DNA of 64,000 nucleotides, taken from assembly GCA_039881045.1 (NCBI GenBank), contig JAYWVB010000005.1:930001-994000 (forward strand). The letters are read 5' to 3'. Under the pieces are notes generated by a model. That model saw nothing but the letters and a program-made list of their open reading frames with translations. It was not told the origin of the DNA and did no database searches. Each line of letters starts with the position of its first letter. The first letter of the stretch is position 1. This document shows positions 1 through 11,093 of the stretch, one piece after another. The translations under genes and the position numbers were made by a program. This stretch comes from Chaetomium olivaceum (lineage: Eukaryota > Ascomycota > Sordariomycetes > Sordariales > Chaetomiaceae).

Positions 1-240
1 TAAAGGCAGCAGACGTGGCGGAAAGCTCCGCAAAGAACTTCACCAAGTTACAGAATGATCATGCAAAGTTTGTCAATACATGAACTTCTATAGTGGACTC
101 CACGGTATTTCCCACTAGTCGACTGATGGGGGTGATGAATGAGATTTAGCCCGCCTAGTTCGGCTTCTTGTATCTACGGAGAAGAATCTGGTAACTTATA
201 GATAGGAGAACAAACACAGTTCATATTCGCGGGGCCCCCG

Positions 241-1911
241 ACTTATATTATTATTCATACTCCGCTGTGCCTTAAGGCGTGCCGGACCCTCAGCTATTTA
301 CTGTACAGGAAAACCGCGCCCTCACAGGCCGGATGAAAAACCCATACCAATCTTCAAGGAAAGTACGCGTGTGTGAGCCTGCGAATACAAAGAGAGGAGG
401 CCCCCTGGCCTCCGAAGGAGGGGCGTGTTAGGCCGCCGCTTCCAGCTCGAGCCTCCTAGCCAAACTGTACATCGGCAGCCTTCCTGAGTCCATCAGCCAT
501 CCCAGGACACTCCTCGTGAGCCGTGCTGCTGCAGGATCAATACCGTGCAGAACAGAGTAAAAGTCCCGTCGCGTTCGAATTCCAGCTCTCTCCCATCTTC
601 GAGTCAGCGGTGGGGCCAAACACCACACTACCAGGTGCTCGGCAGTCCTCCCGTCCTTCGCCGCACTGGCAGGCGGGCGTTAGGATCTCTGGGACTCCTC
701 GTGTAAACAGAAAGTCCCGTAGGCCTATTGCCCCCGTTCGGATCTGGACCAGCAGAGAACTCCTCGCCTTGGTGAGACCGTCGTGCCGTCTTAGCGTTTC
801 ATCTCGGAATAGCGTCTCTCGCTGATGGTCAAAGTCGTCCGCTGGTCTGGTGATTGCTCTACCGTCCCGTTCCTTTAGCCACCTCGCTCTCCAGGCTTCC
901 TCCGCTACCCTGTTTGTATCTACAGCTCCCCCCGTCCAGCGCTCAATCGTGCTTGCGGCGTTCTCCACTGCCGTGGGCTCCCGCAGTCCCACTGTTCGCG
1001 GCCGGCCCCTGCCGCCGTCCCCCGACCGGAGTCTCTGCTGTATCTTGCGACAGGCGGTAAGAACGACGCTCCCTGCGGTCTTCTTGCCGCCCTGGCCGTC
1101 GTCTAAGTCGGTTCGCTGGAGCCTGGTTTCAAAGTCCGCAAGTCGCTTGTTGAGGTATAGGTCCAACGGTGGCACCCACGCCTCCGTTTCAAGGTTGCGG
1201 ATGGGAGTGTGCTTGAAGGCTCCCGTCACAATCCGCAAGCTTTTGTTTTGGGCCTTCCCGAGGGCCTTGGTGATGCCTTTCTTTACCGGCTCGCCTCCTA
1301 CGTCCGTGGGGATGTGAAACGACGATGCGCCGTAGGCCAGCGCTGACCGGATGCACTTTGTGTACACTTCTCGCGCTTTAGCTAGCCCCAGTCCCCACGT
1401 CGTCGCCGCTAGCCTCGACAGGGCGTAGCTCTGGGTCTTCAGCTTCCTCTCCACCGCCGCAAGGTGGGCTTTCCAGTTGAGCTTCCGGTCTAGCCAGACT
1501 CCTAGAAACCTGGCAGACTCTTTTGGTCTGACGGGGCTGGTGCCTCTCCCTGGGTTGGTGAGTTCCAGCTGGTTCGTCCACTGCCGTCGTCCCTTGTTGA
1601 AATGAATTAGCTCGCTCTTTTCCGGGGCGAACTTCATCCCCCGACTGTCCGCCCATCGCATACATGTTTCCCACGCCGCCTCCAGTTGCCGGACATTGGC
1701 CTCGGGGTTTCGACCAAATACCAGGAGGTTGGTGTCATCCGCAAACCCCGTTATAGCCAAGTGAGGGTGTTCGTCTTTTAGCTGCTTGTATAATGAGGAA
1801 ATATAGAGGATGAAGAGGACAGGGGAAAGCGGTGAGCCTTGGGAGACCCCTGCCCGAATTGCTGTCGGTGCCGCCGTCTTGCCGTCAAAAAGGAGGGTGG
1901 CCTCTCGGCCC
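241..1911 (-). mobile_element. 5'-truncated Tad-like LINE, copy 1
   Basis: This is the 3' part of a non-LTR retrotransposon read on the minus strand. The reading frame (about 1911 to 428) holds the end of the reverse transcriptase, including the catalytic FADDTN motif near 1735, followed by the thumb and C-terminal region with a Cys-rich CQCGEG motif near 665. A one-base insertion near 656 relative to copy 2 shifts the frame inside this Cys motif, so the copy is dead. A 3' untranslated tail of about 180 bases ends in an AAT-rich run at about 241-250. Homology to copy 2 stops sharply near 1911, a 5' truncation typical of LINE insertion. No endonuclease or ORF1 is present. Confidence 0.88.
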
Positions 1912-2275
1912 CCAAACTTATATCCTACGGAATTACATCATCCACGCGTATATACCTAGGTACATGTACATCCAGTGCCCCAGAGTGGAAGACAACTGGA
2001 CTCAATGCAGTAAAAGCGTCTGGTGTATTAGGGGCACTATCAATCTACACGCACCAAGTCAGGCTATCAATAGACTTGCCCGTATGACAGCTAGAGTATA
2101 TACCGTCAACAAGGCCCGTGACCCTGGTTCCACAATCGATGAGCTCTGCATGCACATGAGACTTTAGCATAAAAGGGGAATCGCAGATCCCATATGTTGC
2201 TATCAATGACTCCCTCCTTCCCTCTTACTACATGTACCTAGTCCTACAAGCAATCAGGTACATCCCACCCCCTTC

Positions 2276-2734
2276 TTAAACATTATGGTACGCCTCATCA
2301 AACAGCTTCTCCTCCCACTTCACAAACTCCTCAAATGTGCCCATCTCAACCCCCAACTCCCTAGCAGCCTCTCTCGGGTCCGCCCCCTCAAACACATCCA
2401 CATCCCGCAGCAGCTCCTGTAACCCCAAAATAGGGTTTGTAAGCTTTGCGACCTAGAGCTCCTCACCATTACGGTACTTGCCGCGGATACCTGGGTAACC
2501 GAGTATGTGGTATATAGTATCGAGGCTCTACTCAACGGTAAGGGACTTACCGACGATATTGTCACGAAAACTGCTCCGTACAGAGGGGGCTGTACGAAGG
2601 TGGGGCCCGTCCAGCCATTTAGGAAGCTCATTAGGGGCCACGCCAAGAAACGTAAGTAACTGCTCACGTTGCTCAGAGAAGAAGACTCTGAGTATAGTGA
2701 GGATCGCGCTTATAATGCTTAGGGCGGGGAGCAA
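2276..2734 (-). pseudogene. Relic ORF with two in-frame TAG stops, unknown family
   Basis: One minus-strand frame stays coherent from 2734 to a TAA at 2276-2278, interrupted by TAG codons at 2528-2530 and 2453-2455. The last about 58 residues look protein-like, with an acidic amphipathic end (EMGTFEEFVKWEEKLFDEAY) and a preceding ILGYPGIRGKYRNGEEL stretch. I do not recognise the family. Both stops are TAG, as expected from CAG changed to TAG by C-to-T mutation. The relic sits between two LINE copies in AT-rich sequence. A chance ORF is possible but less likely given the continuity across both stops. Confidence 0.4.
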
Positions 2735-2972
2735 AGAGCATTATAAGGTACAAGGAAAAGAAGTATATATATCATGTACACTGGAGAGCTCCGGGAGTTC
2801 TCTAGTTAGTAATTATAACTATAGTTCGCTATAAGCTTGGGAGTCTACTAGTCAGACAAGTCTTGTTGTATATCCTTTAGCTATACCGGATCTAAGTACC
2901 CTTACCGGGGTACCTTTAACCGAATCTAAACCCTAACAGAACCTAGTGTCTGGAAATAGGTTTATTATATAT

Positions 2973-5560
2973 TGCTAAGTGGCAGAGTACTGTTGGGAGG
3001 AGCTTGGCGAGAGGCTCAGGGACCTTGCCAGGATAACACGTGAAGCGCGGACGAGGGCTTGGAGGAACAATCTGCAGGACGCAAGCGAGGCAGAGAAGCC
3101 TGACCGGATCTGGAGACTGGAAAGATGGGCTAGGCTACGGAGCTTTTTGCCGCCCGAACCACCGAGGCTACCGGCATTTAAGGACTCGTCCGGGCGGGTA
3201 ACAGCCGAAACGCATGATCAGAAGGCAAGCGCACTGGCCGAGAGGTTCTTCCCGGACCCTCCGGCCGACCTAACGGACGTGGAAGACCAAGCCTTCCTGG
3301 GCAGCTGGAACCCGGGCTTCGACGTCTCTCAGGCAGTGACACCGACCGAGGTCACGAAGGCAATAGGAGGAGCAAGCCCCTGGAAGGCGCCAGGGGAGGA
3401 CCTGCTGCCGATGGGTCTACTGAAGGCGTGTGGAACATCACTGGCTGAAGTGCTCGCCGTATTAGTGACGAGATGCCTGGAACTGGGATGGTTTCCCAAC
3501 CGCTTCAAAAGGGCAAGGACCGTAGTACTACCGAAGCCGGGAAAAGCACCGCCAGTGTATCAGACCCCGGGGGGATATAGGCCCATTGCGCTGCTGCCAA
3601 CCCTAGGGAAGGTAATAGAGTCAGTGGTCGCCAAAAAGGTCACTCAAGCGGCAGAAGCCAACGGCCTGTTACCAGACGAACAGATGGGAAACAGGGCACA
3701 TCGCTCCACAGAGCTGGCTGTCCGGCTAGTAGTAGCCCAGGTCCAGGAGGCGTGGAGACAGAAGGCCGCGGCGTCCCTACTGCAACTCGACATTTCAGGA
3801 GCCTTTGACACGGTCAACCACACCCGATTGCTAGCAACGCTGCGGGAAATGGGCTACCCGAGGTGGCTAGTCCTCTGGACGAAAGACTGGTTGACGGGCC
3901 GCGAGGCCACCCTCCTTTTTGACGGCAAGGCAGCGGCACCGACGGCAGTTCGGGCAGGGGTCCCCCAAGGCTCACCCCTTTCCCCTGTCCTCTTCATCCT
4001 CTACATTTCCTCACTATACAAGCAGCTAAAAGACGAACACCCTCACTTGGCTATAGCGGGGTTTGCGGATGACACCAACCTCATGGTATTTGGTCGTAAC
4101 CCCGAGGCTAACGTCCGGCAACTAGAGGCGGCGTGGGAAACGTGTCTACGATGGGCCGACAGTCGGGGGATGAAGTTTGCCCCGGAAAAGAGCGAACTCA
4201 TCCATTTCAACAAGGGACGACGGCAGTGGACAAACGAGCTAAACCTCACCAACCCAGGGGGGGGCACCAGCCCCGTCAGACCGACGGAGTCTGCCAGGTT
4301 CCTGGGAGTCTGGCTGGACCGGAAGCTCAACTGGAAAGCCCACCTTGCGGCGGTGGAAAAGAAAATGAAGACCCAGAGCTACGCACTGTCGAGAATAGCG
4401 GCGAAAACGTGGGGACTAGGGCTAGCCAAGGCGCGAGAAGTGTACACAAAGTGCATCCGGTCAGCGCTGGCCTATGGCGCATCGTCGTTCCACATCCCCA
4501 CGGACGTGGAAGGAGAGCCGGTAAGGAAAGGCATCACCGGGGCCCTCGGGAAGGTCCAGAACAAAAGCTTGCGGATTGTGGCGGAGCCTTCAAAGCCACT
4601 CCCATTCGCAACCTCGAGACGGAGACGTGGGTGCCACCGTTAGACCTGTATTTCAACAAACGGCTTGCAGACTTTGAAACCAGACTCCAGCGAACCGACC
4701 TGGACGACGGCCAGGGCGGCAAGAGGACCGCAGGGGGGATCATTCTCACTGCCTGTCGCAAGATACAGCAGAGGCTCCGCCCGAGGAGCGGCAACAGGGG
4801 CCGGCCGCGAACCGTGGGACTGCAGGAGCCCACGGCAGTGGAGAAAGCCGCGAGCACGATCGCGCGCTGGACGGGAGGAGCCGCAGACACGGACAGTGTG
4901 GTAGAGGACGCCTGGAGAGCGAGGTGGCTAAAGGAGCGGGACGGTAGAGCAATCACCAGACCGGCGGACGACTTTGACCATCAGCGAGAGACGCTATTCC
5001 GAGATGAAACGCTAAGACGGCACGACGGTCTCACCAAGGCGAGGAGTTCTCTGCTGGTCCAGATCCGAACGGGGGCAATAGGCCTACGGGACTTTCTGTT
5101 TACACGAGGAGTCCCAGAGATCCTAACGCCCGCCTGCCAGTGCGGCGAAGGACGGGAGACTGCCGAGCACCTGGTAGTGTGGTGTTTGGCCCCACCGCTG
5201 ACTCGAAGATGGGAGAGAGCTGGAATTCGAACGCGACGGGACTTTTACTCTGTTCTGCACGGTATTGATCCTGCAGCAGCACGGCTCACGAGGAGTGTCC
5301 TGGGATGGCTGATGGACTCAGGAAGGCTGCCGATGTACAGTTTGGCTAGGAGGCTCGAGCTGGAAGCGGCGGCCTAACACGCCCCTCCTTCGGAGGCCAG
5401 GGGGCCTCCTCTCTTTGTATTCGCAGGCTCACACACGCGTACTTTCCTTGAAGATTGGTATGGGTTTTTCATCCGGCCTGTGAGGGCGCGGTTTTCCTGT
5501 ACAGTAAATAGCTGAGGGTCCGGCACGCCTTAAGGCACAGCGGAGTATGAATAATAATAA
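2973..5560 (+). mobile_element. 5'-truncated Tad-like LINE, copy 2 (RT plus tail)
   Basis: This non-LTR retrotransposon fragment is on the plus strand. Coding runs 2979-4580 and then, one frame over, to the stop at 5375-5377. Reverse transcriptase motifs appear in order: LDISGAFDTVNH (motif A, about 3785), PQGSPLSPVLF (motif B, about 3965) and FADDTN (motif C, about 4065). After the RT come the thumb region and a Cys-rich end (CQCGEG, about 5140). A one-base loss in a G run near 4578-4583, relative to copy 1, breaks the frame. The APE endonuclease and ORF1 are missing, so the 5' end is truncated; the exact start (about 2973) is uncertain. The 3' tail ends in AATAATAATA at about 5550-5560 and abuts MFS coding sequence. 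Confidence 0.88.
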
Positions 5561-5562
5561 AA

Positions 5563-5972
5563 AGGATCCAGACGGCACCGAGCAGCTGCCCGACTAGAGA
5601 CAGAATCAGCACGGGACGGCACCCTTTGGAGTCGGCTAGGCTGCCGTAGTACATGGCGAGGACCAGGCCGGGGATGCCGTCGTAGAAGGTCTGCCAGCCG
5701 AAGAGTTGGTTGACGGCATCTTGAATTGGTGGCCTTTTGCAGAGGCTCTCGTCTGGGCCATGCTGGCGGGGCTCACGCTCGACAAGCAAGAGCTGAGATG
5801 GAGAGAGAGTCGCTGACTGCTCGGGATGATCGATGTAGTACCTCCGACAGATGATGTCCTCGTAAATTCGAGTCTGGGAAATTGTTGCCACCATAACTCC
5901 GAAGCTTAAGGATAGGATAATCGACCAGAGGAGGAGCACCGGGCGCCAGCGCGTGCGAGTCACAGACGTCAT
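5563..5972 (-). pseudogene. MFS transporter 5' half, cut by LINE insertion
   Basis: This encodes the N-terminal about 136 residues of a major facilitator transporter from an ATG at 5970-5972. Visible are a first membrane helix, the family-like EDIICRRYY motif, a conserved Cys-containing loop (ESLCK), a second helix with GIPGLVLAMYYGSLAD and the loop 2-3 region ending SKGCRPVLILSL, then a third helix to LLGAVWILF. Homology ends exactly where LINE copy 2 begins. Beyond that the frame runs into LINE tail sequence. The rest of the transporter is not found in the window. The pattern resembles fungal MFS proteins of the proton-coupled folate transporter type (family assignment from memory). Confidence 0.75.
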
Positions 5973-6434
5973 GTTGGGTGCGGTGTGTACCCTGCTGAGG
6001 TGCGACGGCAGTGGCCTCCGGTGAAGACGAGCGAACGCTGATGGAAGGTTGAGGTGGATAAGACTGGCAACGGATTCCAGAACATACGAAAAGGGAGAAG
6101 GCGGCTGAAAAATACTTACCTAGGCAGGTAGTGCCGCAGCGTTGCACTTCTGGTGTGCCTGCATGTAGAACAATATCTGCGCACAGTAGATGGGTACTAG
6201 GTATTCTCCACAGGTTTTGCCAACGATAAGGACGGATGGGGACTTCATTACATTTTCCAGGCAATCTAGACTGCCTCAGTCAGCTGACGCCCCGTATGCC
6301 ATACACGTGAAGGAGTTGAACACTGGGTGACCAGCCACGCAAGACGGCATAAAACGCGAATAAGGACTGTGCAAGTCGCCGATGTGGCTCAGGTGGCGAA
6401 TGTTAAATACCTGATGTGGCGTTATACCTCTACT
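5973..6434. other. Interval upstream of the MFS fragment
   Basis: This presumably contains the former promoter of the disrupted MFS gene. I see no convincing coding sequence, RNA gene or repeat here. Confidence 0.4.
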
Positions 6435-7094
6435 TGTCGAAGAGCAGCTTAGAACAGGCATGGCCAAGCTCAACACATACCTGCATCGTATCAAAGCAGC
6501 ACCGTCAGATCAGTGTACGTGTGGACAAGCCAGAGAGACAGTGGACCACTTCCTCTTCCGATGCAAGCAATGGGATCAACACCGCAGGGAGATGCTGCAA
6601 TGTACGGATGTCCACAGGGGGAACCTCTCCTTCTACCTGGGAGGAAAGTCGCCCTCGGATGACAAGGACTGGTCCCCCAACATGCGGGCGGTGCGGGCGA
6701 CGATACGTTTTGCCATTGCCACAGGTCGTCTGAGGACTGAACAACAACAGAATGAAGCAAACTAACCTCACCATCCTAAACCCCGACTAACACCCCCCTT
6801 CATATCGTGTCACACGGAGTAAGCGCGCTTCAGCCGCCGAAGATAGGACGTTGGACACTTGGAGACTAGCCTTCAAGCCAGCTTACTATTCGTACTACTA
6901 ACCCACGAGCATCCGCAGCAGAGAGGGCAAAATTGTAAGGAGATAAGCCAGAAAAGGAGGATGTACGGGCTTCATGAGACCAGGATCCATTTTAGGATAT
7001 GTATTAGTAGATTGCATGATAGTTGCCCTTTCGGGTTAGGCCCGCCGGGCGGAATAAATTGTGTGTGTGTGTGTGTGTGTGTGTGTCGAAGAGC
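6435..7094 (+). mobile_element. Short 5'-truncated LINE fragment with target-site duplication
   Basis: Only the extreme C-terminus of a LINE polyprotein is present (about 6446-6765). It has the CTCG...H...C zinc-knuckle-like pattern near residues CTCGQARETVDHFLFRC and ends at a TAA near 6763. A 3' UTR of about 300 bases follows and ends in AATAAATT plus a (GT)13 run at 7061-7086. An 11-base direct repeat, TGTCGAAGAGC, occurs at 6435-6445 and 7084-7094 and is a plausible target-site duplication. The coding part differs from copies 1 and 2, so this is another LINE family. Confidence 0.75.
7061..7086 (+). repeat. (GT)13 microsatellite at a LINE 3' end
   Basis: Thirteen GT units directly follow AATAAATT. 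The position at the end of a LINE fragment suggests it is the simple-repeat tail of that element. Confidence 0.9.
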
Positions 7095-7259
7095 CTCGAA
7101 CAAGAATCATGGTACAGATGACAACCAGTGGGCAGTTGGCAGAGCCATGGGATGCAATGTACCGCAATGCCGCAGTTGGATTGCTACCAAAGCTAACTAC
7201 AAGGTGGACAATGGCTGGGAGTGCTTCATACCGCCTCAAGGCTCAAGCACCAAGCAACA

Positions 7260-9363
7260 TCACTGTGAGAACAGGTCACATCGCTTCATGACTTCCACGG
7301 TCCTCCCTCGATCCACAATCACCCCCTTATCCATCACTATCATCTCCTCGAACCGGGCTGCTGTTTCCGGTCGGTGAGATACTGACAAGGTCGTCTTTTG
7401 GCTGAGCTTTTCCAGTACAAGAGTGTGTATCCTATCGTCAGTTTCACTATCAAGACTGCAGGATCAGTGGTTAGTAAAACTCGTAGTGTGTTTCTCCTGA
7501 TATCATGCGTACCTCGATGTGGCTTCGTCAAGCAACAGAATTCCCCCCGGGTGAAGTGTACTCCCGAGTATCACTCGCGCAAGGCAAAGGAGCTACGCCT
7601 CTCCACTCGATAGGTTCAGCTCATCCCTCGGGCCAGTCAAGCCGACACGTGAGTCACGTATCTTGTTCCAGAGGCCGCATTCCTGCAGAGTATTTTGAAT
7701 CTGTTCATCGGAGAACTTGTCATCCGGGTCGAGCTCTTTCCGGACTGTGTCGGCGCAACTGAAATAATCCTGAGAGACCACGTCGAACCGTTGTCGGAGA
7801 GTTGTCGGCGGGAATTGCGAAATTGATACGCCATCGACTGTGACAGACCCTGCGCTGATGTCAATCATGCCGAGTATTGCCAAGAGCATAGTCGACTTCC
7901 CAGATCCGGTCGAACCGCAGATGACCACTTTAGAACCGGCATTGAAGGTAACCGAGAGGCCCTTGAGACCCCATACCAGCTCGGCAGCATCGCCACCCGA
8001 AAGACTAGCATCATCGGCTGTTTTGTATGAAGCCCACACGTTTACAAACTCGATGGTGCCGGCCTGTGGCCAGTTCTCAGGCACCTGCTTGAGAGAATCG
8101 CCGCTCGCAGGCTCCAGTTGCATATCGCGCTTAAACGATACAATTCGGGCAACCGCTCCAAGAGCCGTCTCCAAGGAAGTCCAGGAGACGATGAAATTGG
8201 TGAGCGTCTCTCCGACCGAAGTGGCATTGGTCAGCGCAACACCGATTGCGCCCACCGCCACCCGGCCCGGTTCCATGTTCAACCGCACCGCGACCCCAGT
8301 CACGATAAGCACCAGTCCTGCGACAGCCAAGCCCGAAACGAGCTGTAACCAACGCTGGACCGCGTAAAGCAGGTAAAAGCCCTCCTGGGAGCGGTCCAGA
8401 CTCTCGCCAAACTTCTCCTTGACGGATGCCGCCCACGCATGCGCTCGAATCGTCGTGATGCCGGAAGCTGTCTCGGCCAGCTTTGTATGAAGGTCGGCCT
8501 TAGTCTCAAGCTCGAGGAGTCGGAGCCGCTTGGAGGTTCGGAGGTAGACCCTCTGGATCATGTACAGTACGACAAATAGTGGCGGGATGACCGAGAGTGC
8601 CTGAACGGAAGCCAACGCGATGAGGACGATCTGGACGAGACCCGTGAATAGTTCGGCAGAGGTGTTGAAAAGCGCCAAGGGGAGCGTCGTGTCGATGAAC
8701 ATGAGGTCCTGGTTGAATCGGTTCAGTAAATTCCCTGTGTCGACGCGGCTGATGAACGGAAACGAAGCGACTAGAACTGTGGTGAGCAAATCTGTATGCA
8801 GAGCAACCCCTGAAATGGGGACTGCCACAAGCATGAGATGCCTAAAACATGTTCGGTTAGCATGAGGAGACAAAATATGAAAAAGAGGTAACATACAACA
8901 CCCATATTGCTATGATGAATAGGGGCAATCCCGTGAGCAAGCCATAAATGCCCAGCCAGAAGTTGTTGGGTCGGTGAGACGGCGTCCGAAGCGCGTCAGT
9001 CCACCACTGAATCCAAAGATTTTGGAGATTTCGCGTCAGCACACCAATAGAGTATCGTAAGAGACACACAATTTTGTTTACCTGGCAGCTTTAGAGCAAC
9101 ACCGAACACAACTCCGGCAACAAGGAAGACCAAGGCATGCCACAACCCCATGGATTTAGCGTATGTTTTGTAAACCTGCCTGTCGGTTACTGCGTGTCGT
9201 CTCTCGCTGCCCTGAAGACGGTTTCGTTCGGCTTCAGTTGAGCTGGCTAACCCACTGCTAGCGGCGGTAGGTTGAAGTGTTGTCTTTTCGATTTCCTTGG
9301 CGGGTGACGGAAGTAGGCTTGACCCCATGGCCATGTCCTCCTCATTCTCAGCGTGCCCAACAT
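7260..9363 (-). pseudogene. ABCC-type ABC transporter, C-terminal half
   Basis: This is the second half of a multidrug-resistance-like ABC transporter, separated from its first half by a copia element. It holds the linker (ERRHAVTDRQVYKTYAK, about 9195), membrane domain 2 and nucleotide-binding domain 2. NBD2 has Walker A GSTGSGKST (near 7910), the signature LSSGEA followed by a TAG stop at 7593-7595, then in the same frame LLCLARVIL, Walker B GILLLDEATS, an intron with GTACGC/CTGCAG ends, SLDSETD, the H-loop SVSHRP and a natural TGA at 7260-7262. The internal TAG replaces the CAG expected after LSSGEA. At least two introns lie in the 8850-9100 part. Intact proteins of this class export drugs, metabolites or conjugates; this copy cannot make a full protein. 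Confidence 0.85.
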
Positions 9364-10983
9364 TGACTAGCCGATGCGCCAGCTAAGGTCAGCGCCTGCC
9401 TCCTGACCATTGCGACGGCGTTTGCAGGCAGCGAATACGCTCTCAAGAACTCAACGATTCTCGACTCGGGCGCACTATCCGTTTGCAACCAGATCAGCCG
9501 ATTCAACCACTTCCGCACTGTTTCCAGGAGCACTACCTTTGGGCAGGAGAAGGAAAACTCCGTATCCAAGGGTACGGCGATGTCGACGTCTGTTTGAAGA
9601 CCCCGCTCAACGGCAAGCAACTACTGCGTTTGACGAACGTAGCATACGTTCCAGAATTCACAACAAACGTCGCCTCGCTCAGAAGGCTTCGAGAGCAGGG
9701 CATTCAGTGGGACACACGCCCTCGTACGACACTTCTCAGGAACTCGGACGGCAGGATCTTCGGCATTGTAGAGGACCACTTTGACCAGTTCGTACTCGAG
9801 TACATCCCGGAACACTCAGCCGTGCCGCGTTCTTTACACGCCGCAACCGATTCAATTCCTGGACCCAGAGAAGCCCACAGAAGGCGGAAGCGTATCGCTG
9901 GCACCTACGACTTGGCCATCCCGGACCGGGAGCCCTCGAACATCTAGTGAACAGCACGCAAGGCGCCAGGATCAAGGGTATCACGACCACCGAGTGCGAC
10001 TCGTGTGCAAAGGGCAAGATGCACCGCCAAGATCACCGTGCGCCGCGCGACCTCACAGAATTCCGCCCAGGAGAAAACTCGCCCTCGATTTCCACGATTT
10101 CGAGCCGGATGAAGCCGGTACAACTCGCTCCTGTTGGTCGTCGACAGGATCTCGGGTTACTTGTGGGATTTCTACATGAAGGACCGGAAAACCGACACTG
10201 TCATTACGGCACTCCACGAACTGCTTGGCATACTTGAACGCCAATACGAGATCAAGGTAAAGGTTGTGGAAAGTGACAACGAAATCATCTCAAAGTTGCC
10301 CGGGGTAAAACGCTACTTGGAAAGCAGGCACATCCGCACCGAACCATCACCGGGAGACACACAAGCCCTTAATGGTGCTGCTGAGCGCTCCTGGAGGACC
10401 ATCAAGGAACAACTCACCGCTATGCGTGACAGTTCGAAGCTCCCAAACGCCCTGTGGAGGGAGATTAGCAAGGCCGCAGTATACTTGCTTAACCGCACGC
10501 CGCGGAAGCGACTTCGCTGGAAAACGCCGTTCGAGATCTTCCATTCGAAGGAGATGCGCGCCGAAAGCCCGACATAACAAATTGCGGACGTACGGCTGCA
10601 AAGCATATGCGATGACCACCACGGCGATGCGGAAGGAGGAGCGCCTTAAGCGCTTCAACCCAAAAGCGTGGATCGGATACCTCGTCGGGTACACCTCGTC
10701 CAACACGTTCCGCATCTGGAATCCGGTCCTCAACAAGGTTGTGATCATGCGAGATGTGATCTTCAACGAAGAAGAAACGTTCAGCGGTGCGCTCGAAGAG
10801 CTTCGTGATGACATCCGAGAGCTTGATCTAGATGAGTTGTCCACCCTGTTACATGAATACGCCCTCCCGAGGAAGCTGAAGAGCAGGTTAACCCAGCGCT
10901 CGCACCTCGGGGGGTGGAGGAAGCCCTCCTGGACTCGACAGAAGAGATCCAAGACACAATCATCGTTCGCACAGCCTCTGACC

Positions 10984-11093
10984 CGCAAACCGGCCAAGCT
11001 GTGGAACCGATTCCTCATGCAGGCACAGCCTATAGCCCGCAAACCGGCCAAGCTGTGACACAAGGAGCCTCTCGCCTGCAAACCGGCCAAGCT
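10984..11093 (+). repeat. Three in-frame copies of a QTGQA-coding unit inside copia
   Basis: The unit CGCAAACCGGCCAAGCT occurs at about 10984, 11038 and 11077. The spacings are multiples of three, so each copy encodes the same QTGQA motif in the spacer between integrase and reverse transcriptase. Confidence 0.75.

Noticed and set aside
1..240. Possible transporter 3' remnant left of LINE copy 1
   Set aside because: A short hydrophobic frame on the minus strand is too brief and interrupted to link to the MFS fragment at 5563.
1832..2167. 111-codon plus-strand open frame crossing the end of LINE copy 1
   Set aside because: It spans the LINE breakpoint and antisense RT sequence, with no protein-like content beyond it.
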